A stretch of 64,000 nt of DNA from Rhizoctonia solani (GCF_016906535.1 NC_057371.1:496001-560000), one strand, 5' to 3'; counted from the first letter of the stretch, positions 34,621 through 46,354 are shown. Numbers and translations are program-made. Notes: a model not told the origin generated them from the sequence alone.

Positions 34621-37470
34621 AAAAACAAAAATGATAGTACCAATCTTATACCCTGTATGGGAATGGCTCGGTGTAATGCTCTCCCAATACAGGCTCCTCG
34701 ATTAAATGTCTAGTAGTACAAGGCTTGTTAGAGAACTGCTATAATCAAATTTGGACCACTTACACCTCTTTTACGTGCCTTGTGATTTGTGGAACCCCCG
34801 TTTGATAAATATGTGCATCCTATAACAGAGCTTACATCTTGACATGGAAACAATTGTGCCGGCAGTCGGGACCGGCTCTTGCTTGGCGACGGGGACTACA
34901 TGCACCAACGGGTTCTCATCATCGATCCTGTCGGTATCATGCCTAAACACTATCTCGATTTCTTTGCCCGATTCGGACGCGTTTTTATTCTTTTTACAGA
35001 CGTGTTCATGGACTCCGTACTCCCGCATGTAATGGTCGAGCTAGGACCATGTCAGGTGTAATGTATACACGTAGACAAGATGTGACTTACAATGCCATTC
35101 CATGTATGATAGTGTGGTTCTCTGGTGCAGCGCCCACAGAGGAAGACCTTGCCGAGGGCCTCATTTCGAGATAACAAGCGTTGGGGTGTTGAAGTGTGTT
35201 GAGCAGAGCCTTTGCAATCTTGGATAACTCCGGATCATAGCGCACCGAACTTCTAAACACTTCCAGGGTCCAAGCGTCCAATCCTTCAGGATAGTACATG
35301 CTCTTGTCTTCTTTTTTAAGCACTACGTCAGCGCGAAGCAGTTTCCTCAAGTTGATAGAAAGAGGATCGTCCGGGATCGAGGTGTCTCCAGAGCCAATAT
35401 GACCCTGCAAATAAAAACTGGGAGTCTGGACGTCTACTGGTACTAAATCATCAGGTATCTTTTTGATGAGATCCTCCTGAATTATACAAACTCGGCCCTT
35501 GTAGAGTTGTTCTACTATATCCACACGTTTGTCTGTGAAGTCAGTCCAAAACTTGTCCATAGGCTGGTCGCAAGAAATGAGATCCGTGATATGTGACGCC
35601 CCATGAATTTTGTAAGGTGTGCACAAGTACCTGAAAGGATCCACTGGATAAGATCTAATTTCGAGTACATAGTCTTGCTGCTTCCCCACAACCTGGTAGA
35701 TGGCCATTTTGAGCTGACTCAACAGCCAATAGAGTCGTGAGTTGGCTTACCTCGGAATGAAGAGATTTAATTGGCTTCCTTTCTAATCCAATCTCGGACT
35801 CCATATGGCTGTCTTTATCTTTCCAGCATAGCTTGATGTATACATTGATTGCGGGCTTTGAAGTAAACCAGTCTTTAATTGATTTTTGGCGTTGCTGATA
35901 CCGTTTATGAGCTTCAAGGCGGAGGCGGTTCTTACGGGCACTTTCAAGGTCTCTAAGCAAGTGCGGCAAATGTTTGTTCCAATCTAAAACTTCACATGAG
36001 TATCCTCACTGGAGTATAGAAAAAAAAACCTAACCTTTTTCATCAAGGGGCTTTATTCTATTGAACAACGTCTTCCATCTGTTAGAGTAACCACTGGCTA
36101 ATTGAATATCAGCTCGGCACCAGCCCAGATTTATTAGCCGAGATTTAATCCTATGGGTATCGCTATAGGTACTAATTCAACAAAACAGCTTGGAAGGTGC
36201 TCACCCTTCTGTACGGACATCTTGAAGCCTTTGTAATTCCTGTTCGTATTCACATTCCAGTTTCCGTACCCATTTTACAAGGTCACTTGTTTTCTGGCAC
36301 ATTCGAAGTAATCAAAGAGATGGCATAAGTATGGAAAAGATACTCACTTCGTACCATGCCCTGACAAACTTCTTCCTTTCATCTACCCACGCATCCCACC
36401 CGTCATAGTCTCTAGCCCTTATGAACTCCTCCTTTTTCTCTGCCACCTTTCGGTGTTGTTCCCTGTGGAACCGTTCGGGCCTTTCTGCTTTCCTCCCGGG
36501 ATAGAGAGGTACAATGACTTCGTTATATGTGAGTCGCCACGTATAGAAACTAGACAAAGTATGAGGCGTGGCTCACATATGGACCGGGGGATCAAGTCAC
36601 CATAGTAGCCAACCTCATGTGGCTCAAGGGCCCTATAGGACAGGATGATATATCATATATTCGTCAACTGAGCATCGTTCCAAAGATGTGGTGCGTACAT
36701 GTGCCTGCCACATCTATGACACAGCCGAACCAAATTGATGGGGTCGATATAGCGAGTCGCCGGCTTGTGGCATGTCTACTCAGACGTCTGTCACTTTCTT
36801 CTTGCTCAGTGTACCCGGTAACAAAATCACACAGACCGTGCACTGTTCGAGAAACATCAGAGCCGCATATCGTGGCTCCGCCATCGTCTCGTCTGGACAT
36901 GGTGGCACGCCAGCATTGGCAAATGTGGTACGCCAGACGTCAGCGGTCGAGCGCGACATAAATGCACTGTGAAAGACCCTGGCGGCACGAGAAAGGTGGA
37001 TGAGGTCGAGCGGGGATATGTATCTTGCAATCTAAGGAAAGAAGGTCGTGAGTGATGGTGGGTGAGATGTTACGTTTATTTTGGCAAGTGGCTACCTCAA
37101 GAAACAACTCGAGCGGGAGCACCGTGGGCTGAAATACCAGCTTAGAATTGGGCTCTTCGTCTGGATGAGATCCTCAATCCGGGATTTCTTCTTTGGTGGT
37201 ACCTTATCCTTGGATTTCGATTCGATTCTGGATTTGGCTCCGGTTTGCTCACAGCGCCACGTTTGGCTGCTCTTTCCCCCTTCGGTCTGCTGCCATCCTA
37301 GTAGCACTGGTTCTATCAATCAGTCAGCTTGGATCATACCATAGTTTTTGGCTTAAATTTACGTACTGTGAACGCGTGAGAGCCGGCATATGGTATGGTC
37401 GTGGATAACAGAACGGGGCTGATGTCGTCCACAAGGATCACGACCACAAATTGAAGATTGCACACGTGAC
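34621..37470. repeat. direct duplication unit 2 (with F-box copy 2)
   Basis: Right copy of the 2.85 kb direct repeat, in the same orientation as unit 1. Identity is clearly high through the C-terminal coding part and the F-box, and lower through the linker exons and the Lys-rich N-terminus. The full aldolase gene follows about 1 kb downstream. Confidence 0.85.
34771..37319 (-). pseudogene. F-box protein with CxxC pairs, copy 2, frameshifted
   Basis: Paralogue of copy 1. Here the F-box is intact across the site broken in copy 1: VLPLELFLE, intron, IARYISPLDLIHLSRAARVF, then HSAFMSRSTADVW, PPCPDETMAEPRYAALMF and EQCT, intron, TCHKPATRYIDPINLVRLC followed by HRCG. The long exon (35087-35722) is open through FYLQGHIGSGDTSIPDDPLS, but at about 35158-35161 one C is missing relative to copy 1, so CYLEMR runs into PSARSSSVGAA instead of ALGKVFLCGRC and stops early. 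The C-terminal exon (to 34771) is otherwise preserved. The upstream Lys-rich open frame (37092-37319) is out of frame with the F-box, and an ATG present before the F-box of copy 1 (33400) is CTG here. Confidence 0.72.
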
Positions 37471-38456
37471 TAGCGCGACATGGCTGCGCGCGCCATTGTT
37501 CTAAACTGACAATAGAAAACGTCAGCAGTCTGATTGAAATTACATATATTAGTTGATTAAAATTTATAGGCTAGAGTTGACTTGTCGATTCTGTTCTAAA
37601 GTAACTAATTCACTCAATGATGTAAGACACTTGGCATAAGGGCATTGTATATGCACATTTATTTAGAACAACAATAACTTAGGCTTTAGTAGCTCCACGC
37701 ATCCGACGTGATATCATATGCATAGGAGCGAGTCTCAAAAAATAAAGTAAAAACAAATGTGTGTATACATGATCATCGTTAGGTACCAGCAGGGGTGGAG
37801 GATCCGGCACGCGAACAGAACTCATGGGTGGGTGGCCAAACCTGAACGATAATTGAGATGTGCGGGAACATCATGAAGCAACGATTGGCGAGTAAATGTG
37901 TCAGAGCGAGCGGATGGACCGGTGGGTGAAATGGTGAAATAAAAGCGCGATGAGGAGTCGAATGCGCTATGGGAGTCCGGTCAAGCGAGCGCGACCGACG
38001 GTCATGTGACTAGCTACTTAAATCCTACGCCTAAGTCTGGGCTCGTGCAGGCTCCCCTATGACTATGGTGTCATTGAATCAGGATCGGCATTAGTGTGCG
38101 GTGATACTGTAATCTAGATTATAGGCTTTTGAAACTTAATTACAATAAGTTTATGGGGTATGGCCCTTGGGATAACAGAGCGCATATAGATTTGGGTCAC
38201 CAACGGGCTTATATTGTAGGCTACAACCCACCGAATTCGAAGCATGTCGCAGGAATTATTACGGAACACACGCACCCATCAAGTTAATCAAAGGTTCTCC
38301 ACCTTGATGCTTATCATATCTCGCCAAACAACTACGGAAATGGATCGGGACAAACCAACGCATAAGCCAAGGATTTGATTGATGCATTTATAAATAAGTC
38401 TAGTTCTCCTCTCTCCCACCCTCGACCCCGCCCTCTCAACTAACCCATTCAAGAAG
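37471..38456. promoter_or_regulatory. upstream region of the aldolase gene
   Basis: About 990 bp. A pyrimidine-rich stretch (CTCTCTCCCACCC, about 38409-38421) precedes the ATG, and a TATAAATA string lies at about 38389. No gene is recognised. Confidence 0.45.
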
Positions 38457-39537
38457 ATGCCTTCGCGATCTCTTGTCGATGGCATCTATTCCCCCACCGT
38501 CGTCTTTTTCAAAGACACACCCAAACAAGAACTTGATATTCCAACTACGGCCGCGCACTTTGAATGGCAGGCCAAGTCGGGCATCAAGGGGATTGTGGTT
38601 ATGGGTACGACGGGTGAGGCCGTCGCACTTTCGAGGGAAGAGAGGAATCAGGTATGGTCACCATTTATACCGTACACTTGATTTTCTCTTTGATCTATTG
38701 ATTTGAGATAGATAACTGCAACCGCCCGTGAAGTGGTAGATAAAATCAACCCATCTGGGCTGGTCATCGTCGGAACAGTTGGCGCCCAATCAACACTCCA
38801 AGCGATCGAGTTTTGTCAAGACGCAGCGGAGAGTGGAGGCGATTATGCTTTGGTCCTTCCCCCCGGATACTTTGCACCCGCATTGAGCAAGGAGAGCATT
38901 TTGGGATATTACCGAGATGTAAGCTGTTGCAAAAGGGTTTCCAACTATAGACTCATTTTGGCTTCCAGGTAGCAGATGCGTCGCCTATTCCAATTCTTGT
39001 ATACTCGTATCCGGGAGTATGCAGTGGATTGGATATGAGTAGTGAGCTGATCGCCGAGTTGGCCACGCATCCCCGCATTGTGGGGGTAAAGCATACAGAC
39101 CATAATCTTGGAAAAATCGCTCGTTTGGCAAGCTTGAAACCAACATTTAACAGTCAGTTCTGAACTTTCTTGACATATTATAACTATATATTCACCAAGT
39201 GCTCTAGGCGAATTCACCGTCTTCGGGGGCGCATCAGATTACCTCCTTGCGGCACTAGCAGTCGGAGCCCAGGGTGCTATCACGGGAATGGCCAACGTGA
39301 CTCCTCGAGCATGTGTAAAAGCCATGGACCTATGGCGAGCCGGAAAACACGACGAAGCACGTGAACTGGCGGGTGCAATCTCGCGAGGAGAGTGGGCACT
39401 TGGGAAAGGATGGGTTACTGGTACCAAGGTAAGATAACCAATAACATATTGTGGGATGATTACTTACTGATGTTATAAAATCAAAGTACGCAACTGCGTT
39501 TCACAGAGGGTTACCTGAGCGTTGCATACCCTCGTAA
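38457..39537 (+). CDS. DapA-family aldolase (dihydrodipicolinate synthase-like), C-terminus disturbed
   Basis: Class I aldolase/lyase of the DHDPS superfamily. In fungi this group includes 4-hydroxy-2-oxoglutarate and 2-keto-3-deoxy-L-galactonate aldolases. Exons: 38457-38651, 38712-38918, 38969-39152, 39208-39428, 39487-39537. The start reads MPSRSLVDGIYSPTVVFF; then GIVVMGTTGEAVALSREE (the GTTGE substrate loop), VYSYPG with the conserved Tyr, VGVKHT with the Schiff-base Lys, and GGASDYLLAALAVGAQGAI. As read, the product is 285 aa and stops at 39535-39537. The family tail continues in other frames: RKPL, then ATEEMKEWAKTELIEIVKIE to TGA 39660-39662. An extra C at about 39529 and a further frame change nearby separate these, so the last 40 or so residues are out of frame. 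Substrate cannot be told from sequence. Confidence 0.78.
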
Positions 39538-39662
39538 GCCTCTCCCATGCAACCGAGGAGATGAAGGAATGGGCCAAAACTGAATTAATAGAAATTGTTA
39601 AAATTGAAAGGCAGCTCGAGGTGGAGGATATGCTGTATAACAATGTAAAATATTCCTTATGA

Positions 39663-40363
39663 AACAACAGACCAAATCAGCCCAGTCAGGGACGCCCATT
39701 CGGATCGCCAACTATTTAATCCACTCAGCTTGCCAAGTCAAGTCAGCCGCTTGCGTGAAGGATCAAATTACCCGGTGTATGACGCTATTTGTCCGGTGGT
39801 AATTTCCGAGCCCCGACCACGACTTCGAATCCTTGCCATGAGTTGGGGGGTGACTTACCAGAGTGAAGAGCAAGATAAAGTTTCAGCGAGCAAATCAGGA
39901 TCATAATGCATTGTGTGGAAGAAAACGACACGGTACGCAAGTGCCGTACTAGGTAATATAACCAACGCAAGCAACATGGGTAGATGGCACGGCTGGACTG
40001 GCCCTAGTACAAGTTTTGCAAACTCGGTAGACTCCATAGCATAACCCCACAAGTTGCTACAGAAATATTCGAAACCACGACCAGGGGTGGATCCAGTTTT
40101 GATAGAAGTTTAAGTAATTGAAATTTGCCGGCTTCGATGTAGCTACAGGCCCTATGAATACGTTATATAATACCGTGCAGATTCAACCACTTGTCAACAC
40201 ATACGTGCGCGTGTTCTCAACCTTCTAACCAAAGGAGGTCGAGCTTGCAAAAGCCTCTGCTTGATTACACGTCATACGGCCTTAACGGCCGCACCACTCC
40301 GTGCGGGTCACTTTCTCTTCGATAATAGTTTGTTCCTCAGAATTGCCCATTCCCGAGGCAAGA
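39663..40363. other. intergenic, nothing recognised
   Basis: Between the aldolase gene and the intact Zn2Cys6 regulator; it holds the regulator's promoter. Minus-strand frames here are short and unsupported. Confidence 0.45.
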
Positions 40364-42426
40364 ATGGCCATATCACGGAGGTCCTTGACAGGGTGTGCTT
40401 TATGTAAGGCTAGGTAAGCCGTGTGTGGTCTATAAAATCTTAGAGGCAAATAACAATGTCACCAGACGTAAGAAATGCGACGAGACCAAGCCTCGGTGTT
40501 TGCGATGTTTGAACTCAGGAAGCACTTGCGTTTACGAATTTGTGGAATATGGGGAAGAGCAGAGTTATCGGACCAGAAGAACAAAGCCAGGGCCCCGCAT
40601 CATTTCTAAACCATCTGCTCCAGATATTATTACTGACCGTTGCGAGTCAGAAGGCAACCCCAGCTCCGGTTTCACTCTCTATTCATCTGAAAACTCACTC
40701 ACAACGGCTTGCTTCAACTCATTTGAGACGCAACCAAGAATTAATTACCACGACCCGAGCTCCGCAGAACCTTGGAGTATTATCAACTATGTTCCTCAAT
40801 CACTGATCGGCACCGCTCCATCACATTCATACCCAGATAACTGCCCAATAGGACCTCCTTTCACTGCCGAAAGCGCTCAGTTGCAGGCTACAGTTTCGGC
40901 ATATGATGCGAACCCTGTTGCCTGTGGTTTAGTACCGCAGGCTTCAGAAACAACAGAGCCCGAAGACGACGAAGAATACTCCAGTGATATCGAGAGGGTT
41001 CAGGACTTCTTCTGTATAGTTCCTACTATGGATAAGAATATACAACAAAATTCACTACCCTTTGTGCTACAATGCTGTAAGTCATCACAACTTACTTGCT
41101 ACCCAGTTAGGGAACTTATACCAAACTTACTACAACAGACGCGCACTGGGCTACTGTCAGGATCTTTGATCCGTTAAAAATAGCGCATGCTATGCGAGAT
41201 CAGGTCATCCAACATTTTTCCTTAGAGAGCACACGAACAAGGACCATCTTGATCGCAAATGTAATGAACAAGTTCGCAAAAAACCTGGTAATTGAAGGCC
41301 AGGAGAAGCTGGTACTGAATAAATTGGTGTTGACTGTAAAGGCGAGTGGCTCCCGGTATATGGAGACGCATTTTCTCGCCAGTGCAATAGACAGACAACA
41401 CGCGATGCGCGTATTGGATAATATGCTTGAGGTACGAACACTATCGATCAAGGTTGAAGGTTTGCCTAGCTTACAACTAAAAACATAAGGTATTTACGCT
41501 CCAAACTAGTACGCTCTCAATACGCACCTGCCTCGAGTCATTAGAGGCTATGGCTCCTGTCTTTCGACGCGCATGCTTGGAACCACCGGGATACCGAATC
41601 AATCTCCCAAACATTCTGCTGGACCCTAACCTCAACCTCCGACATTTTGCAACTCTCGACATCATGGCGAGCGTGACCACTGGACAACCAACGTATTGTC
41701 GATACGAAGTCCCGTTCTCAATCGAGCTATGCGAGCAAGTTTACCAGCAGCAAGACACGATTGGCCTGCAATGGCTACACGGGATTCCAGATCAATTCAT
41801 TCTTCTTTTTGCCTGGATAATGTCCTTATGCGAAATCCCAGGGACCGGTAAAAATACAGAGCTGGTTACTTGGATAGAGACGATTGTCCCGCAGATCAAC
41901 GTTACTACTAGTCAGTCGGGTGATCCATTGCTACACATTAGAAGAATAGCGGTACAAGAATGTTGGCGTTTTGCGGTCCTTATTTATCTCTATATGGTAC
42001 GTATATCCAACTATGAATTGGCACAATTGGAGCTCATACCACCCAGGCTTTTTGTGGGGCCAGCGCCAGTGATCCTCGCGTGGCGCGTGCCCAGAGAGGG
42101 TTTATGCGCCTCGTTAGGGGGGTCAAGCCATCGCGGAATCCCGACGCCTTTCTCTTCATACCTATAGCCTTGGTAAGTTCTCAAAGTCTAGGCTGTATGT
42201 AATTTCTCAAGACCATCTGTAGGTTGGAATTGCCACGATTGATGAACAGGATCGCAGCACAATTCGGCAGAGAATTTTAGGCGTCCGAGAGCACGCAGAA
42301 CCGGAAACTACCGGAAACCAAACATTACTGATGCTAGAGGATATATGGGCCAGAACTAGAAATGAGGGAAGGCCAGCCGTGTGGTTAGATCGGGGAATTG
42401 CTCGCTTTAGAGTCACAGGCAGATGA
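40364..42426 (+). CDS. Zn2Cys6 transcription factor with fungal-specific TF domain, intact
   Basis: Nuclear DNA-binding regulator. Six exons (40364-40413, 40466-41076, 41139-41431, 41490-41996, 42047-42172, 42223-42426) give 596 aa in one frame. Exon 1 reads MAISRRSLTGCALCKA, and the intron splits the zinc cluster. The joined cluster is CALC, then KARRKK, C, DETKPR, CLRC, LNSGST, C, with spacing CX2CX6CX6CX2CX6C. A Ser/Pro-rich linker follows. The fungal TF domain begins around AHWATVRIFDPLKIAHAMRD and IANVMNKFAK, with AVQECWRFAVLIYLYM and ALMLEDIWARTR-like blocks near the end; the stop is at 42424-42426. It is homologous along its whole length to the two decayed copies at 0.9-6.2 kb, and so serves as a reference for their lesions. 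Target genes are unknown; nearby GH28 and aldolase genes are only circumstantial candidates. Confidence 0.88.
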
Positions 42427-43472
42427 CCAAGCGTGCACCCCCTATCTGTTGAGCTTGTGCTGGAGTGAGGTTTTTGCGACAGAGCCTGTGGGGGCCGCAA
42501 AACTTATACTCGGCCGCCCTGGCCGGGACTTAGACTTGTTGCCATTCGGTCATGTATTGTATCTGTTCCTTATTTGTAATACTATAGTTCGGCGCTTGCG
42601 CCTCTATTTCCCCCACATTCTGCGAACTCGCTACTGCTCGTAGCATCACCCACTCGTTTCCCCGTTTTCTGTCAATCCTGCCCACCCGCACTTCTTCTCA
42701 GATTCGACCTGGTTTGGCTGCTCACCCAGCTCGCTCAGTGGCCCGGCCCCACCCTCTCCGGCCGCCGGTCCCGGTCGTATATTTCTCCCACTGTGCTAGC
42801 ATCCCCCCTCCTTGCCGTGCCGGCCCGAGGCCAAGTGGTACTTTTGTCCGAATTTAGTGATCTATAAATCTGGATACTACTTTTATATATATCTAATCAG
42901 GCACTTCAGAAATAAACACTATCTTCATTAAAGGATAGTGGATCTATATTTCATTTCGGACGCCCTTTCATTTTATATAGATGTCAATGATGCGAGAATT
43001 ATCTCATGGTCACAAAGAACTCTGAGATAGATATTGGTTATTATTTCCACTCATACTATCTTTTAGTCGAAGCTAAGTCAAGCTGTTCGATGTGCTGCGA
43101 GTAGGCGCGTTATGTGCGCATATAATTAAAGACTACCGAAGCTATTCGGTGCTGATAAGTTCCAGATGACCCACGTGATAATTTGAGGCTGATAGCGCTC
43201 TGAAGCCCCCACGAGTTCCCGGCGCTCGTGTGCATGGCACACTGGTGGCTTGCCAGATAAATTCTAGCGACAAACCTGTGCTTTCGAGGAATGGCTTGTA
43301 CGACAAGCTCCAGACTCACTGTTTTGTAGGTTAACCTATGCCCGTCGTTACTATCTGATTAAACAAGTGGAACCGAAAGGAAGTGCGACCCCAACACGAT
43401 AGTCTGCGATACCAGCATCAAAGCTGAAGTAGTAGAGATACAGGGCTTTGCGTCACATGGATCACCTCCCAG
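42427..43472. other. intergenic with a C-rich patch
   Basis: The right half (42840-43470) is ordinary AT-rich sequence. The part at about 42650-42840 is notably GC-rich and pyrimidine-biased on the plus strand (CCGGCCCCACCC, GGCCGCCGGTCCCGG) and unlike its surroundings. No gene is recognised. The first exon of the F-box gene that follows may lie here. Confidence 0.4.
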
Positions 43473-45859
43473 GAAGAAAGCCCGATACGAAACTTTATCA
43501 CAAAATACTCTACCTTTGGACTCGCCATTATACAAAGTATTTCTTGATTTGCCACTGGAGTTGTTATTAGAAGTATACATATCCATACCCACGCAAGAAA
43601 GACATTAACCAAAACTACTCAGATAGCTACGTATCTCCGACCACTGGATCTTATTAGGCTTTCAAGAGTAGATAAATTGCTCCGCCACCTGCTTATGCGC
43701 CGTTCGGCGGTAAGCGTCTGGAGGACTGTACTGCGGAACGTGGATGCCCTTCCCCCCAGTCCCGCTGAGATCTCCGAACCTCTGCTTGCAGCACTTTTTT
43801 TTTGGCCGAATGCACCGTAAGGGTTACTCCTATTAAGAATCTTATTTGTATCATGCCTCAACCACATTCTTGATCAGATCTGTGGCGGGTATACGGATCA
43901 AAATGTTGACTTTGCTTTGCAAGTCAAACCTTGTCTAGAATGTCGGAAATCGAGGTAAGTCCTTTTTTAAAATATATGGCTAATAATGTTCCAGAGTTGA
44001 TTTACCAATACCGCTGGAGTATCATGCCTGTTGTTAGTGGCGATATTGCTAGGCTATTATTCAAGTCGAACGCTAAAGGTTGGAGGCTCTCCTGGCCTAA
44101 TTATCCTATATCATATTGATTGTCACTGCTGTAGGCGCTTCTCTGAAATTAGGAGGTGTATGTTTGCGCCGGGACTACGAGATGACTAAACGCAAACGCG
44201 AGACTCTGGAAGTTTCTCGGGACTTCTGTGCTCTGGCACAGTGGACCAAAGATCGACTCGAGATTGTTGCAAATAGATTCAAGGTCTGTTAGTGCTCCGC
44301 GACTGTGTCCTGCGAATTCAATTCGGCTAACTATCAAACCAGAATTCAAACATGCTTTTGACATGGTTCAAGGGTTGGGAGAAGAATAGACGAGCTGGGA
44401 AACGCTATCCAGCATCGTCAAGGCGAGAACGTGGAAAGCTCGCAAAGGCCCGAGTGGAATAGTGAGCTAGATTTCATAATTTATACAATTGGCATTGACA
44501 CCCATGATGTTAGTATTGATCGTCAAATAACTGAGATGGGATACCAGCTTTCTGAAATTCAGCATTTGAGGGCTTCTGAGTCTAGAAAGTGGCGTGCATG
44601 GAGGGTTAAATATGCAAATCTGTCTGATGACGAAGGTAGGCTGTGCTCAATTTGGTTTGCAAACACCGATCTAAAACCATAGACCAAAGCATGGGAGCTA
44701 CTTCTTCCTCATCTTCTTCATCATCTCGAAAAAAATCGCAAGCTTCAACGTCGTATCGATCGGCAAGATACGGTCAACACTATCTTATCCGAAATACAAA
44801 AGGATTTTGAGCCTATTTCTTGCGTACATGTCCAATCCGAAAATGATGAATGGTCGTTGATATCAGTTGCCACTATGTTGAACATGCTTAACAGCATCAT
44901 TGAGACCGTAAGTCGCACTGAGATGTTGTTTCCGTACTTAAATTAACCATGCACTAGGGTAAACTGAGGGATGATTTATTTATCCCATCTTTCCCTCATG
45001 GCGAGGATGTTCCCGGTATATGCCCGGAGATACAGGCAATAATAGATGCAAAAACAGCAAAAGAGGCCTTTGAGCTCGAGATACGAACTAAGAACGAGTA
45101 TTTGGCGCGCGCAATCCATATCTGGCGTAATGAATTGGAAGTCCAACTGACAAGTTTGCTGCCCAAGGAGACGCGATCTGTGGATATTGAGACCCCTGAG
45201 TATAAATTGATACTTGGCAATGGCTGGGGCGCCAACTTGCTCGATTGTCTGCCTGTGGAACGTGCAAAATTACTGCGTGCCGACTCTATCTTTTCTGTGG
45301 GATATCTTGGACCAATTTTGAGGATGGATGGGGAAGGTCTGATGTATTACCCAGAATGCTTTCAGGGAGGATTCAAGATGTGCGACAAGGGGAAACTTCA
45401 TTATCATTCTGCGGCAGCTAGGATCGCTAAAGCCTTGTTATGTGCCATGGGGGCCCCTGACATTTCGTATTTGGCAATTAATACGATACCCAGGCGCTAT
45501 CAGTGCGGACGATGCGATGATCAACCCGTTTTTACTCTCTGGAAAGAATTTGTAAGTCACATAAATTCACCTAGAGTATACCTGCGATCTCTAACCAGGC
45601 TCAGTTCCACCATTATATCGATAAAACATACGAAAATCAAGTACTGACAATGTATGGTTTTGGGAGCCCGGAAAATATTGATGCGTACACATTCACGCAT
45701 GACGTTGAGGTCATACATTCCGATAAGCCGCTGGTGCGACTGTTAGATGTTCCAACTAGTAACCCCCCTCAGCCTGTTGAGCTTGAATCCGGTCAAGGTG
45801 ACTTCATGCGCCTACTCTGTCAGGATCCAGATACTTATCTGGCCGAGCTCGATATGTAA
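43473..45859 (+). CDS. F-box protein with CxxC pairs, copy 3 (start unresolved)
   Basis: Same family as the two decayed copies, opposite strand. The first recognisable coding stretch is basic (PRKKARYETLS), then VFLDLPLELLLE up to 43572, an intron, and from 43623 IATYLRPLDLIRLSRVDK, LLRHLLMRRSAVSVW and PPSPAEISEPLLAALFF: a complete F-box. The second Cys pair is PCLECRKSR (about 43930-43955). Middle exons are charged and helical (TKRKRETLEVSRDF near 44190; SIDRQITEMGYQLSEIQ near 44510). The long exon (from about 45000) ends YQCGRCDDQPVFTLWKEF, an intron, then AQFHHYIDKTYENQVL and stops at 45857-45859. Unlike copies 1 and 2, no frameshift is seen at the lesion sites. No in-frame ATG precedes the F-box exon, so a first exon upstream is likely. 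Predicted role: substrate recognition in an SCF ubiquitin ligase. Confidence 0.7.
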
Positions 45860-46354
45860 CCCCATATGCATACCCGAAGTATGTAAGTCCGATTAATTTA
45901 TTCGAGTTTAAATAGGTTTAATCTGAAAGACAGATACACCACCGATGAACCATTAAAGGATTGCATTAGTACTCTCACCCCGAATCTCGTAACGGCGTAA
46001 ATGCATATGTGAAGCTGCTCTCCAATCATTCAATAAGTTATGGCCTCTATCCACATAGTAGACACGGTGCATGTATCATTTCATTTATAAATTGTAAAGA
46101 AGAAAGAGACGATACCTTTATATATTAAACGTCGAGCACCAGCATGCATATATAGTCTATTGGCTATTAGCAATAGCAACCATGCGGCATGAATGAATAG
46201 ACGAAATAACTTGCATCTTGCCTTCGTTACGGCCGGGTCATATGCTCAACTCTGGGGAGGGCCATTAATATGAACAATCAAAAGCTTATTCTACTTACAA
46301 ACCGAATTAATGTGGCATACTCTCAAGTTGGATTGACTTGATGCATGTATCAAG
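45860..46354. other. convergent 3' flanks, nothing recognised
   Basis: About 500 AT-rich bases between the ends of the F-box gene (plus) and the Ett1-like gene (minus). Confidence 0.5.

Noticed and set aside
30889..37470. Duplication units considered as transposon or LTR pair
   Set aside because: The units carry an intron-containing host-type gene in full, with no integrase, reverse transcriptase or transposase between them.
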